Shown here piece after piece: positions 45,055 through 53,076 of a stretch of DNA of 64,000 nucleotides (the stretch's first letter is position 1; each line of letters begins with the position of its first letter). The stretch is from Flavobacteriia bacterium (GTDB lineage: Bacteria; Bacteroidota; Bacteroidia; Flavobacteriales_D; Crocinitomicaceae). Under the pieces are notes generated by a model. That model did not search any database. It had not been told where the DNA came from and saw only the letters and a list, made by a program, of their open reading frames with translations. The DNA lies in NCBI GenBank assembly GCA_947446925.1, contig CANFHU010000006.1, positions 86,044-150,043 on the forward strand. The letters run 5' to 3'. The translations under genes were made by a program, and so were the position numbers.

Positions 45055-45951
45055 ATGAACAACTTCAAAGGTTCCGGTGTAGCATTAGTAACACCATTCA
45101 AATCAGATAAATCAGTAGATTTTGATGCATTACGTAAATTAGTTCAATTGCAAATCCAAGGCGGAACAAATTTCTTGGTGGTAATGGGTACTACAGCGGA
45201 ATCTCCGACATTAAGTAAAGAGGAGAAGGAACAAATTTTGCAAGTGGTTATCGAAGAGAATGCAGGCCGTTTGCCTATTGTTTATGGAGTAGGAGGAAAT
45301 AACACCTTAGAAGTGGCCAAAGCAATCACTAACGTTCCTGCTGGTGTGGATGGAATTCTTTCTGTTTCACCTTATTATAACAAACCTACACAAGAAGGTA
45401 TTTACCAGCATTTTAAATTTTTGGCAGAGGCTAGTAAATTACCAATCATACTATATAACGTTCCTGGAAGAACAGGTTCAAACATGTTGCCAGATACAAC
45501 CTTACGATTAGCGGAATTACCAAATATTGTTGCTGTGAAAGAAGCATCAGGTAATTTCGAACAAATTATGGATATTATAAATCGTAAACCAAAAGGGTTC
45601 AATGTGCTTTCTGGAGACGATGCTATCACCATGCCATTAATTGCTTGTGGTGCAGACGGTGTGATTTCTGTTGTTGCGAATGCATTGCCAGAAAAATTTT
45701 CTACAATGGTAAATGCTTCATTGAAAGGAGATTTTGATTTAGCGCGACCAATACATCATGAAATGCTAAACATTACTAAAATGTTTTTTGAAGAAGGAAA
45801 TCCAGGTGGTGTGAAAGTGGCTTTAGAAAATCGTGAAATTATGCAACAAAATTTACGTTTGCCTTTAGTGCCTGTTTCTTCTAACTTAGCAAACAGAATC
45901 AATCAAGAAATAAAATCTATTTTACAACTAATTGCTCCGTTGGATTTGTAA
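45055..45951 (+). CDS. dapA: 4-hydroxy-tetrahydrodipicolinate synthase
   Basis: DapA condenses pyruvate with aspartate semialdehyde at the start of the lysine and meso-diaminopimelate pathway. It has 298 residues. The Schiff-base Lys162 is in VAVKEASGN; Tyr134 in LYNVPGRTG and Tyr107-Tyr108 in SPYYNKPTQEG complete the triad; GTTAESPTL is the substrate-binding loop. The feedback-inhibition site is not assessed. It is transcribed on its own; the downstream phosphoesterase has a separate start 66 nt later. Confidence 0.96.
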   Translation: MNNFKGSGVALVTPFKSDKSVDFDALRKLVQLQIQGGTNFLVVMGTTAESPTLSKEEKEQILQVVIEENAGRLPIVYGVGGNNTLEVAKAITNVPAGVDGILSVSPYYNKPTQEGIYQHFKFLAEASKLPIILYNVPGRTGSNMLPDTTLRLAELPNIVAVKEASGNFEQIMDIINRKPKGFNVLSGDDAITMPLIACGADGVISVVANALPEKFSTMVNASLKGDFDLARPIHHEMLNITKMFFEEGNPGGVKVALENREIMQQNLRLPLVPVSSNLANRINQEIKSILQLIAPLDL

Positions 45952-46017
45952 TCCGGCGGTAACTTTTGTTAACCATCGCTTCGTTGGAATTTTATTCCTG
46001 CGATCATCTATACTATT

Positions 46018-47022
46018 ATGATACAATACACTCAAATCAAACAATTAGTAGATTCCACTTCAAACATAGTTATTACTTCGCATAAATCGCCAGACGGAGA
46101 TTCAATTGGGAGTTCAATAGCACTTTATTTAACTTTAAAAGCTTTAGGAAAAAAGGTTGTTATCTGTCATCCAGATCCTTTTCCTGATTACCTTGCTTGG
46201 GTACCAAACGTCAATGATATTGTAGATTTTGAAACGAAGGAAAATGAAGTTCGTCAGTTATTAAATGATGCAGACTTGATTTTTTCTTTAGATTATAACG
46301 AGCCATCCCGTATGGGGGATGCAATGGGGGAAGCACTGCGTGCCACACATGGTAAAAAAGTGATGATCGATCATCATTTAAATCCGGAAAATTATGTGGA
46401 TGTAATGCTTTCGGATACAACGTCTTGTTCTACGTGTCAATTAGTGTATGATGTGATTGAGGGGGCTGAATGGATCGAACACTTAACTCCTGAAATTGGA
46501 ACAGCTATTTATCTTGGAATAATGACCGATTCCGGTTCGTTTCGTTTTCCTTCTGTTCAACCGCGTACACATGAAATAATTTCAAGAATATTGCCATTAG
46601 GATTCAATCATGCAATTATCCATGAAAATATTCATGATACCAATACCTTAGATCGTTTGCGTTTGAAAGGGTATGCATGTTCGGATAAGTTAGTTGTAGA
46701 TGAGAAAATGCGCATAGCCTATATTTGGTTAACCTTAAATGAATTACATCAATTCAATCACCAAAAAGGCGATACGGAAGGATTGGTAAATACAGCATTA
46801 TCTATTTTTGGAATGCGCGCAGCAGTTTTGTTTGTGGAAGCTGAAGGCGGATTTGTTAAAATTTCTTTCCGATCCAAAGGTAAAGATAACCCAGTCAACG
46901 AAATGGCAGGAAAATATTTTCAAGGTGGTGGTCATGCCAACGCATCCGGCGGACGTTTTGATGGTAATATCGAAGATGCTATTCAATTGTTTTTAAATGT
47001 CGCGCCCCAATATTTCTCGTAG
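46018..47022 (+). CDS. DHH/DHHA1 phosphoesterase (NrnA-like)
   Basis: This 334-residue protein is like NrnA, which degrades short oligoribonucleotides or dephosphorylates pAp. The DHH domain has SHKSPDGDSIGSS (about 21-33) and the DHHLNPENY motif IDHHLNPENY (about 118-127), both metal-binding. The C-terminal DHHA1 domain has the GGGHANASGG motif (about 301-310). All motifs look intact. In Flavobacteriia a gene of this family is often next to gldI; here a GldI-like gene follows 139 nt later, after a terminator. Confidence 0.93.
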   Translation: MIQYTQIKQLVDSTSNIVITSHKSPDGDSIGSSIALYLTLKALGKKVVICHPDPFPDYLAWVPNVNDIVDFETKENEVRQLLNDADLIFSLDYNEPSRMGDAMGEALRATHGKKVMIDHHLNPENYVDVMLSDTTSCSTCQLVYDVIEGAEWIEHLTPEIGTAIYLGIMTDSGSFRFPSVQPRTHEIISRILPLGFNHAIIHENIHDTNTLDRLRLKGYACSDKLVVDEKMRIAYIWLTLNELHQFNHQKGDTEGLVNTALSIFGMRAAVLFVEAEGGFVKISFRSKGKDNPVNEMAGKYFQGGGHANASGGRFDGNIEDAIQLFLNVAPQYFS

Positions 47023-47064
47023 GGATGTTGTATTTGTAGGGATGTTCTACTAGAACATCTCCCT
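47019..47064. repeat. Degenerate GTAGGGATGTT repeat / imperfect palindrome
   Basis: GTAGGGATGTT occurs twice, at 47019-47029 and 47036-47046. The second copy forms an imperfect palindrome with AGAACATCTCCCT. It resembles the GTAGAGAT-type palindrome after ychF at 32293-32342 and may be a decayed copy of the same class. The first repeat overlaps the TAG stop codon of the phosphoesterase. Confidence 0.4.
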
Positions 47065-47065
47065 C

Positions 47066-47092
47066 AAAAATAATCGTAAAACGATTATTTTT
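47066..47092 (+). terminator. Rho-independent terminator after the DHH phosphoesterase
   Basis: AAAAATAATCGT, loop AAA, ACGATTATTTTT. The stem is AT-rich, with a T run at its end. Confidence 0.75.
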
Positions 47093-47161
47093 GTTTGATT
47101 ATTAACAAAATCCAACAAAAATTAATATCGTCATAAAACCAACATATACAACATAGTATTC

Positions 47162-47674
47162 ATGAAATCAATAGTATTTATTTTAATATCAATTATTTTA
47201 TTCAGTTGTAATTCAAATCTTGAAGAAAAAGAAATCGATTGGAGTAAGCAAAAATCGATTGAAATGAATCAACGAATTGCACAAAAAGAAAAATTAAATA
47301 TCGCCATGTATTTGGAGCATCGAAAAATGCTAAACATACAACAAACTGGTTCCGGTCTATATTATGGTATTTATAAGAAGACAGAAGGAGATTCTGCTAA
47401 AACTGGAATGGAAGCGGGAGTGAAATATATTATTACCTTCCTAAATGGGGATACCTGTTATGTAACACCAAAAGATGAAATAGTTTATTTTAAGATAGAT
47501 AAGACAGATATTGAATCAGGTGTTCAGGAAGGAGTTAAAAAGATGAGGTTAGGAGAAAAAGCAGTTTTTATTATACCTTCTCATCTTGCACACGGTATTT
47601 CAGGGGATAATAATAAAATTCCACCAATTACACCTTTAGTGATTGATCTGGAATTACTTAAATTAAACAATTAA
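47162..47674 (+). CDS. FKBP-type peptidyl-prolyl isomerase lipoprotein, GldI-like
   Basis: This predicted lipoprotein has 170 residues. The lipobox ILFSC puts the lipidated Cys at about 16. A helical N-terminal stretch rich in Lys and Glu is followed by an FKBP fold (about 70-170) with VQEGVKKMRLGEKAVFIIPSHLAHG. The arrangement and the neighbouring DHH phosphoesterase recall GldI, the gliding-motility foldase of flavobacteria, but the similarity is judged from pattern only. The next gene, one base later, is another FKBP protein. Confidence 0.82.
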   Translation: MKSIVFILISIILFSCNSNLEEKEIDWSKQKSIEMNQRIAQKEKLNIAMYLEHRKMLNIQQTGSGLYYGIYKKTEGDSAKTGMEAGVKYIITFLNGDTCYVTPKDEIVYFKIDKTDIESGVQEGVKKMRLGEKAVFIIPSHLAHGISGDNNKIPPITPLVIDLELLKLNN

Positions 47675-47675
47675 T

Positions 47676-48521
47676 ATGAAAGCAAAAATAGTTTATTTCT
47701 GTCTGACTTTGAGTCTTGTTGGATGTAACGTAGAAGGGGTAAAAAAAGAGGTAAATGAAGATAAAAACATTTTTTCGGATTTAAAACAAACAAATTCAAA
47801 GAATAAAACCCTTGCGCCTACGAAGATTGTTAATGAATTGAAGTTAAAGGACGGTCTTAAGATTAAATGGTTCAAACATGGAAAAGGGGATAATTTGAAG
47901 GAAGAAGAGGTAATTCAAATTAATTATCAAGTTTTCCTAGAAGATGGAACGTTAGTGGATGGTAATGAATTACTGAATCGTTCTTCACTTCCTTTTTTAG
48001 TTGGTTACGGAATGCAAACAAAAGGCTGGGATTTAGCCTTGTTACAATTAAAAGTGGGTGATTTTGTAGAGATATTTTTACCTTCGAAATTAGCACGTGG
48101 TAAATACGGAGTAAAAGGGCTTATTCCGCCAAATGCCAATAATATTATACGATTGAAAATTTTAAATAAGGTTCAGCCGTCAAAAAGTATTGATGGTGTA
48201 AAAGTTTGGTTATTAGAAGAAAATACAACCGAGAAAAAGAAAGCTGTAGAAAGTAATGCGATTGATTTTCATTATATGGTTGGTACAAAAACGAATCCAA
48301 AATATGACATTAGTTATCGAAGAGGAGTGCCATTTAGGATGAGATTTTCCGATCGAGGATTAGTTTCTGGGTTGAAAAAAGCAATGTTAGGGGTGAAAAG
48401 ATCGGATAAGGTTTGGGTGCTTGTTCCACCAAGTGAAGGGTATGGAACGGAGGGATTGATAGATCTTGTGAAACCAAACGAAAAACTATTCTACGATATT
48501 TTTGTGGTGGAAGTGTTGTAA
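47676..48521 (+). CDS. Lipoprotein with two FKBP-type domains
   Basis: This 281-residue lipoprotein has a lipobox SLVGC (Cys about 16-17) and two FKBP-like domains: about 65-165 (INYQVFLEDGTLVDGNELL, LQLKVGDFVEIFLPSKLARGKYG) and about 180-281 (GLKKAMLGVKRSDKVWVLVPPSEGYGTEG). FKBP proteins with tandem domains act as foldases or chaperones, here on the periplasmic face of a membrane. It is translated with the GldI-like gene: the gap is one base. The transcript ends upstream of the tRNA-Pro promoter. Confidence 0.84.
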   Translation: MKAKIVYFCLTLSLVGCNVEGVKKEVNEDKNIFSDLKQTNSKNKTLAPTKIVNELKLKDGLKIKWFKHGKGDNLKEEEVIQINYQVFLEDGTLVDGNELLNRSSLPFLVGYGMQTKGWDLALLQLKVGDFVEIFLPSKLARGKYGVKGLIPPNANNIIRLKILNKVQPSKSIDGVKVWLLEENTTEKKKAVESNAIDFHYMVGTKTNPKYDISYRRGVPFRMRFSDRGLVSGLKKAMLGVKRSDKVWVLVPPSEGYGTEGLIDLVKPNEKLFYDIFVVEVL

Positions 48522-48603
48522 ATATTAACTTGAAAATCGTTGCTGATTTAAATAATTTGAAGTTAAACATATCCAAAATACGTTAATTTTTGAAAGTTAA
48601 CTT

Positions 48604-48633
48604 TTGAAATCTCTATTAAAAATTGTATATTTG
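48604..48633 (+). promoter_or_regulatory. Promoter of tRNA-Pro and the downstream gene block
   Basis: TTG (48604-48606), 19 nt, TATATTTG (48626-48633). The predicted transcription start near 48640 is about 9 nt before the tRNA, so this is the tRNA promoter, and possibly that of the genes that follow. Confidence 0.75.
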
Positions 48634-48648
48634 GAACGCTTATGCTAT

Positions 48649-48722
48649 CGGGACGTAGCTTAGCCCGGTAAAGTGCGCGTCTGGGGGGCGCGAGATCGGA
48701 GGTTCGAATCCTCTCGTCCCGA
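48649..48722 (+). tRNA. tRNA-Pro (anticodon GGG)
   Basis: The sequence folds as a cloverleaf: acceptor CGGGACG pairs with CGTCCCG; D-stem GCTT with AAGT; anticodon stem CGCGT with GCGCG around the loop CTGGGGG, with GGG at 48683-48685; T stem GGAGG with CCTCT and loop TTCGAAT. The discriminator is A at 48722, and the CCA end is not encoded. Only 13 nt lie between the tRNA and the next start codon. Confidence 0.96.
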
Positions 48723-48735
48723 CTAAATTATTACT

Positions 48736-49755
48736 ATGAAATACTTATATATACTTGTTTTAGCGACCTTTTCATTCACTTCTTTTGCTCAAAATGCAAA
48801 AAAAAGAAATGCAGACGATTTAATTTTTGAATCAGATGAAGATTTTACGTTAGAAAATAATTTTGATGGAATATTAAATTTCGATGTACACAAACAAGTA
48901 TCCACGAATCCAAATCTTAATTTCTCTCAAACTTGGGATACAGAAACTTGTTTCTCAGCAAAAAAAAGAAACTCATTTGCGAATGTAAATGATACGTTAT
49001 GGTTGTGTGTTGGAGATACATTGTCCGAAGAGTTTAAAATTCCATTTGATGGGTACATGACTTCTCATTTCGGACCGCGTCATGGGCGTGCACATCAAGG
49101 AATTGACATTTCTTTGAAAACTGGTGACTTAGTAGGTGCTGCATGGAGTGGTAAAGTTCGTTATGCTAAATTTAATAAAGGTGGTTATGGAAATTTAGTT
49201 GTAATCCGTCACTACAATGGATTAGAAACATTTTATGCGCATTTAAGTAAGTTGTTAGTAGTTCCAAATCAGGAGGTGAAAGCAGGAGATATTATTGGAC
49301 TTGGAGGAAATACAGGCCATTCTTTTGGTGCGCATTTGCATTTTGAAGTTCGTTTTTACGATATTCCAATTAATCCAGAATATATCATTGATTTTGCAAA
49401 CAAAAATGTAAAAGACGAAAACTTATTGGTTCATAGAGATTTATTTAAACCTAAAAGTAATTCTGTAGTTCCTTCCAGAGTGAAAGAAGTAGAAATGGAA
49501 GAAGAGTTTGAAGAAATTGATAATAGTGTAGAAGCCACAGAAGTTCTTGCTGGTGTTGCTATTGCTTCCAAAAGTACTGCTCCAATGAGAACTGAACCTG
49601 TAAGAGAAGCTAGAAAATACCATAAAGTTAGAGGTGGAGATTCTTTGTTTAAAATAGCCAAAAACTACGGATTAACAATTGATCAATTATGTCAATTAAA
49701 TGGTATTCGTCAAAATAAAACACTAGAAGTTGGTGTAACAATTCGTGTGAAATAA
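48736..49755 (+). CDS. M23 metallopeptidase with C-terminal LysM domain
   Basis: This exported protein of 339 residues has a signal peptide (about 1-18), the M23 peptidase domain (about 95-215) and LysM (about 295-339). Zinc-binding segments are GRAHQGIDIS (His and Asp ligands), FYAHLSKL and HLHFEVR, the full M23 set, so it is probably active on peptidoglycan. An acidic linker (EMEEEFEEIDNSVEATE) separates the domains. It starts 13 nt after the tRNA-Pro, and bamD follows after 17 nt. Confidence 0.93.
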   Translation: MKYLYILVLATFSFTSFAQNAKKRNADDLIFESDEDFTLENNFDGILNFDVHKQVSTNPNLNFSQTWDTETCFSAKKRNSFANVNDTLWLCVGDTLSEEFKIPFDGYMTSHFGPRHGRAHQGIDISLKTGDLVGAAWSGKVRYAKFNKGGYGNLVVIRHYNGLETFYAHLSKLLVVPNQEVKAGDIIGLGGNTGHSFGAHLHFEVRFYDIPINPEYIIDFANKNVKDENLLVHRDLFKPKSNSVVPSRVKEVEMEEEFEEIDNSVEATEVLAGVAIASKSTAPMRTEPVREARKYHKVRGGDSLFKIAKNYGLTIDQLCQLNGIRQNKTLEVGVTIRVK

Positions 49756-49772
49756 TCAATTTATAAACGTTT

Positions 49773-50546
49773 ATGCGTGTTTTTAATTGTTCTCTAGTTA
49801 TTTTAGGTGTATTACTTAGTGCTTGTTCTGAATACGCTAGGGTAGTAAAAAACGACGATTACAAACGTAAATATGAATTGGGAGTTAAGCTCTACGAGCA
49901 AGAAAATTACTTGAAATCAATTACATTATTAGAGCAAGTATATCAAAGAACTCCAAAAACGGTTGATGGAGAAAATTCTTATTATCGACTAGGGGTAGCA
50001 AATTATAGACTTGGAGATTATTATACTGCGCAATATTATTTAGCATCCTTTGGAGATAAGTATCCATCCAGTGTAAAAAGAGAAGAAACATCTTTTTTAT
50101 ATGCCTTATGTTCTGTAAATAATTCACCTAAATCTTCTTTAGATCAGGCAGAAACTGAAACAGCATTAAATGAGTTACAACTTTTTATCTATAAATTTCC
50201 GCAATCAGATAAGTTAGATACGTGTAATAAATTAATGGATCAATTACGATTTAAACTTCAGTATAAAGAATACGAATCACTTAAAGTTTACGATCGTACA
50301 GAGAATTACAAAGCGGCAATTGTAACTTCTGAAACTTTTTTGAAAGAATATCCTGGTTCAATGTATCGAGAAAAGGTATGGGAGATTCTTATAAATAATT
50401 CATATCATCTAGCAAAACATAGCGTTGAAGACAAAAAAAAGGAAAGAATTGACAAAACAATGGAAAGATATAGTAAATTTGTACTAGAATTTCCAAAGTC
50501 CGAGCGTGCAGAAGAGTTGAAAAACTTGGTTGGTCGCTTGATTTAA
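49773..50546 (+). CDS. bamD: Outer membrane assembly lipoprotein BamD
   Basis: BamD is a lipoprotein of the BAM complex that inserts beta-barrels into the outer membrane. It has 257 residues. A lipobox LLSAC (Cys about 17) precedes the TPR repeats, for example YEQENYLKSITLLEQVYQ, YRLGDYYTAQYYLASFGDKYP and the EYPGSMYREKVW segment near residue 195. Order and length match Bacteroidota BamD. It is followed after 34 nt by rpoZ. Confidence 0.93.
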   Translation: MRVFNCSLVILGVLLSACSEYARVVKNDDYKRKYELGVKLYEQENYLKSITLLEQVYQRTPKTVDGENSYYRLGVANYRLGDYYTAQYYLASFGDKYPSSVKREETSFLYALCSVNNSPKSSLDQAETETALNELQLFIYKFPQSDKLDTCNKLMDQLRFKLQYKEYESLKVYDRTENYKAAIVTSETFLKEYPGSMYREKVWEILINNSYHLAKHSVEDKKKERIDKTMERYSKFVLEFPKSERAEELKNLVGRLI

Positions 50547-50580
50547 GGAGTTTAATTTAAATTTTAACATAAATCATCGT

Positions 50581-50910
50581 ATGAATTTCAAAAACACAAA
50601 TTCTGAGCGTTCAACTATCACTAGAAATACTATTGATTTCGAAGAGAAAACAGGTAACGTATATGAGACGATCGTTGCAATGGCAAAAAGATCTAACCAA
50701 ATTTCTGTTGAATTAAAAGAAGAGTTGACGAGTAAATTACAAGAATTTGCTTCTACAACAGATAATTTAGAAGAAGTTTTCGAAAATCGTGAACAAATTG
50801 AGATCTCTAAATATTACGAAAAGCTTCCAAAGCCAGTAGCAATCGCTATGTCTGAAATGTTGGAAGATAAAGTATACGTGCGTAAGTACGAAGACGACGA
50901 CAAAAAATAA
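50581..50910 (+). CDS. rpoZ: RNA polymerase omega subunit, Bacteroidota type
   Basis: This protein of 109 residues is related to omega/Rpb6 and helps assemble RNA polymerase. The conserved part is GNVYETIVAMAKRSNQI (about 25-41), corresponding to the N-terminal helix of omega, followed by an acidic helical part and KPVAIAMSEMLEDKVYVRK. The gene sits in the canonical bamD-rpoZ-coaBC order. It overlaps no neighbour; coaBC begins 1 nt after the stop. Confidence 0.92.
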   Translation: MNFKNTNSERSTITRNTIDFEEKTGNVYETIVAMAKRSNQISVELKEELTSKLQEFASTTDNLEEVFENREQIEISKYYEKLPKPVAIAMSEMLEDKVYVRKYEDDDKK

Positions 50911-50911
50911 A

Positions 50912-52114
50912 ATGAAAGGAAAAAAAATACTTTTAGGAATTACTGGAGGTATTGCAGCGTATAAAATCGCTTTCCTTATACGATTATTGAAAAAAGAAGA
51001 GGCAGAAGTCAAATGTATAATGACTCCTGCCTCTTGTGATTTTATAAGTCCACTAACTATTGCTACACTTTCTGAAAATCCTGTTTATATTGATTTTTGG
51101 AATCAAAAAGATGGGCAATGGACCAATCATGTAGAGCTTGGTATGTGGCCAGATGTGTTTTTAATCGCACCACTTACAGCAAATACCCTTGCAAAACTAG
51201 CAACCGGATATTGTGACAACTTATTGACTGCTACCTATCTTTCTGCAAAATGTCCGTTGTTAATTGCGCCTGCAATGGATTTAGATATGTATGCACATCC
51301 TACTACAACGAATAATCTGAATTTATTAGCTTCCTACGGCGTTCAAATTCTACCAGCAGAAAGTGGATTTCTTGCTAGCGGACTGATTGGAAAAGGTAGA
51401 ATGACAGAACCGGAAGATATCGTTGTTACTTTAAATAATTTTTTTATGCTTAAAAATTCCATGCTTGGAAAAAAAGTATTGATTACTGCTGGACCTACCC
51501 ATGAGCATATTGATCCTGTGCGTTTTATAGGAAATCATTCTACTGGTAAAATGGGCTACGCAATTGCTGAAGAATTTCTAAATAGAGGGGCAGAGGTATT
51601 ACTAATTTCGGGACCAACAAATTTAACTTTACTGCATCCTAAATTACAGATAAATAAGATCATATCAGCAAATGAAATGCTTTCGGTTGTGCAAAATAAT
51701 TGGCTTTCCTATGAAATTGGTGTTTTTTGCGCTGCGGTTGCTGATTATCGACCTATTGTACAAGAAGTGCGAAAAATTAAAAAAAATGATGAAGAGTTAA
51801 CAATTACACTTATTAAAAATCCAGACATCTTAGCGTGGGCAGGAGAAAAAAAGAAAGAGAATCAATTTTTACTTGGTTTTGCATTGGAAACTAATAACGC
51901 AATTGATTATGCTGAAAAAAAGATTATAAATAAGAATTTAGATGCGATTGTAGTTAATTCTCTCGAGAATGAAGGTGCGGGCTTTGGATACGATACAAAT
52001 AAAATATCAATAATTTCGAAAAAGAAGCAAATTACGGATTTCCCAATTAAACAAAAAAAAGAACTCGCTTCAGATATAGTTAACTATATTTCGAAATCAT
52101 TTATAAAAAAGTAA
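50912..52114 (+). CDS. coaBC: Bifunctional phosphopantothenoylcysteine decarboxylase / phosphopantothenate-cysteine ligase
   Basis: CoaBC performs two consecutive steps of coenzyme A synthesis. It has 400 residues. The FMN-dependent CoaC part (1-185) has GITGGIAAYKIAF, the His-containing WTNHVELG and APAMDLDMY. The CoaB part (about 186-400) has ITAGPTHEHIDPVRFIGNHSTGKMGYAIAE and KNPDILAWAGEKKK, the latter being the ligase nucleotide-binding region. Part of the bamD-recN operon. Confidence 0.95.
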   Translation: MKGKKILLGITGGIAAYKIAFLIRLLKKEEAEVKCIMTPASCDFISPLTIATLSENPVYIDFWNQKDGQWTNHVELGMWPDVFLIAPLTANTLAKLATGYCDNLLTATYLSAKCPLLIAPAMDLDMYAHPTTTNNLNLLASYGVQILPAESGFLASGLIGKGRMTEPEDIVVTLNNFFMLKNSMLGKKVLITAGPTHEHIDPVRFIGNHSTGKMGYAIAEEFLNRGAEVLLISGPTNLTLLHPKLQINKIISANEMLSVVQNNWLSYEIGVFCAAVADYRPIVQEVRKIKKNDEELTITLIKNPDILAWAGEKKKENQFLLGFALETNNAIDYAEKKIINKNLDAIVVNSLENEGAGFGYDTNKISIISKKKQITDFPIKQKKELASDIVNYISKSFIKK

Positions 52115-52170
52115 ATGCAGTTGTTCTCATTTAAACCTTTTTCAGTAGATTTATATAACAATTTATAGTT

Positions 52171-53076
52171 ATGCATAAAATCTTTTTCTTTTCTGTTTTA
52201 CTTCTTATTTCTTATTTATCCAATGCGCAGGAACTTAATTGTCAGGTAACAGTTGTTAGTGATGCGAAATTGGAAGTTTCATCAGTGGAACAAGAGATAT
52301 TAACTCAAATGAAGCAAACAGTATTTGAGTTGATGAATAATACGAAATGGACAAAAGATAAATTTTCAGTAGAAGAAAGGATTAACTGTAATCTCCAAAT
52401 TCAAATAAATGCTATCCCATCTCCAGGTGTTTTTGAAGGTACTATGCAAATTCAGTCCTCTAGACCAGCATATAAAAGTACGTACAATACGACCGCTTTT
52501 AATTTTGTAGATATGGATATATCTTTTCCATTCTCTAGAAATTCCGTATTAATCTATGCTCCAAATCAATTCCGGGATAATATTACTTCGGTACTTGCTT
52601 TTTATGCCTATTATATGCTTGGCGTGGATTATGATTCAATGTCATTAAAAGGTGGGAATCCATTTTTCGTTGAGGCACAACAAATAGTAGCTAATGCACA
52701 ATCCTCCAATATTAAAGGGTGGATGTCTAACGAATCATCTAAAAAAAATCGCTATTGGTTAATAGATAATACTTTACATCAATTATTTGAGCCATTACGC
52801 GAATGTAATTATGAGTATAATAGAAAAGGATTAGATAAATTATATGAAAACAAAGAACTTGCGAGAAAAAACATTTTCAATGCATTGAATAAATTAAATA
52901 AAATATCTACTACAAGACCTAATTCAATCAATGTAAGTATTTTTATTCAAGCGAAAACTTCTGAGTTGAAAAATTTATTTTATGACGCTACGTTAACAGA
53001 AAAAACAGATTTGGTAAACTTGTTAAAAAAAATAGACGCTGTTAATTCATCAAAATATCAAGAAATATTAAACTGA
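52171..53076 (+). CDS. DUF4835 family protein (PorD-like)
   Basis: This 301-residue exported protein has a signal peptide (about 1-19, ending SNAQ) and matches DUF4835. Family landmarks are ELNCQVTVVSD, FSVEERINCNLQIQI, SRPAYKSTYNTTAFNFVD, and the LAFYAYYMLGVDYDSMSLKGGNPFF segment (about 147-170). In Porphyromonas a member of this family has been described as the T9SS factor PorD. Its place among the envelope genes fits, but a role in T9SS here is inferred. It overlaps recN by one base. Confidence 0.88.
   Translation: MHKIFFFSVLLLISYLSNAQELNCQVTVVSDAKLEVSSVEQEILTQMKQTVFELMNNTKWTKDKFSVEERINCNLQIQINAIPSPGVFEGTMQIQSSRPAYKSTYNTTAFNFVDMDISFPFSRNSVLIYAPNQFRDNITSVLAFYAYYMLGVDYDSMSLKGGNPFFVEAQQIVANAQSSNIKGWMSNESSKKNRYWLIDNTLHQLFEPLRECNYEYNRKGLDKLYENKELARKNIFNALNKLNKISTTRPNSINVSIFIQAKTSELKNLFYDATLTEKTDLVNLLKKIDAVNSSKYQEILN

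Noticed and set aside
45952..46017. GGTAAC...GTTAACC element after dapA as a terminator
   Set aside because: The stem is only 6-7 bp with a bulge and no T run follows, so it is not a convincing terminator.
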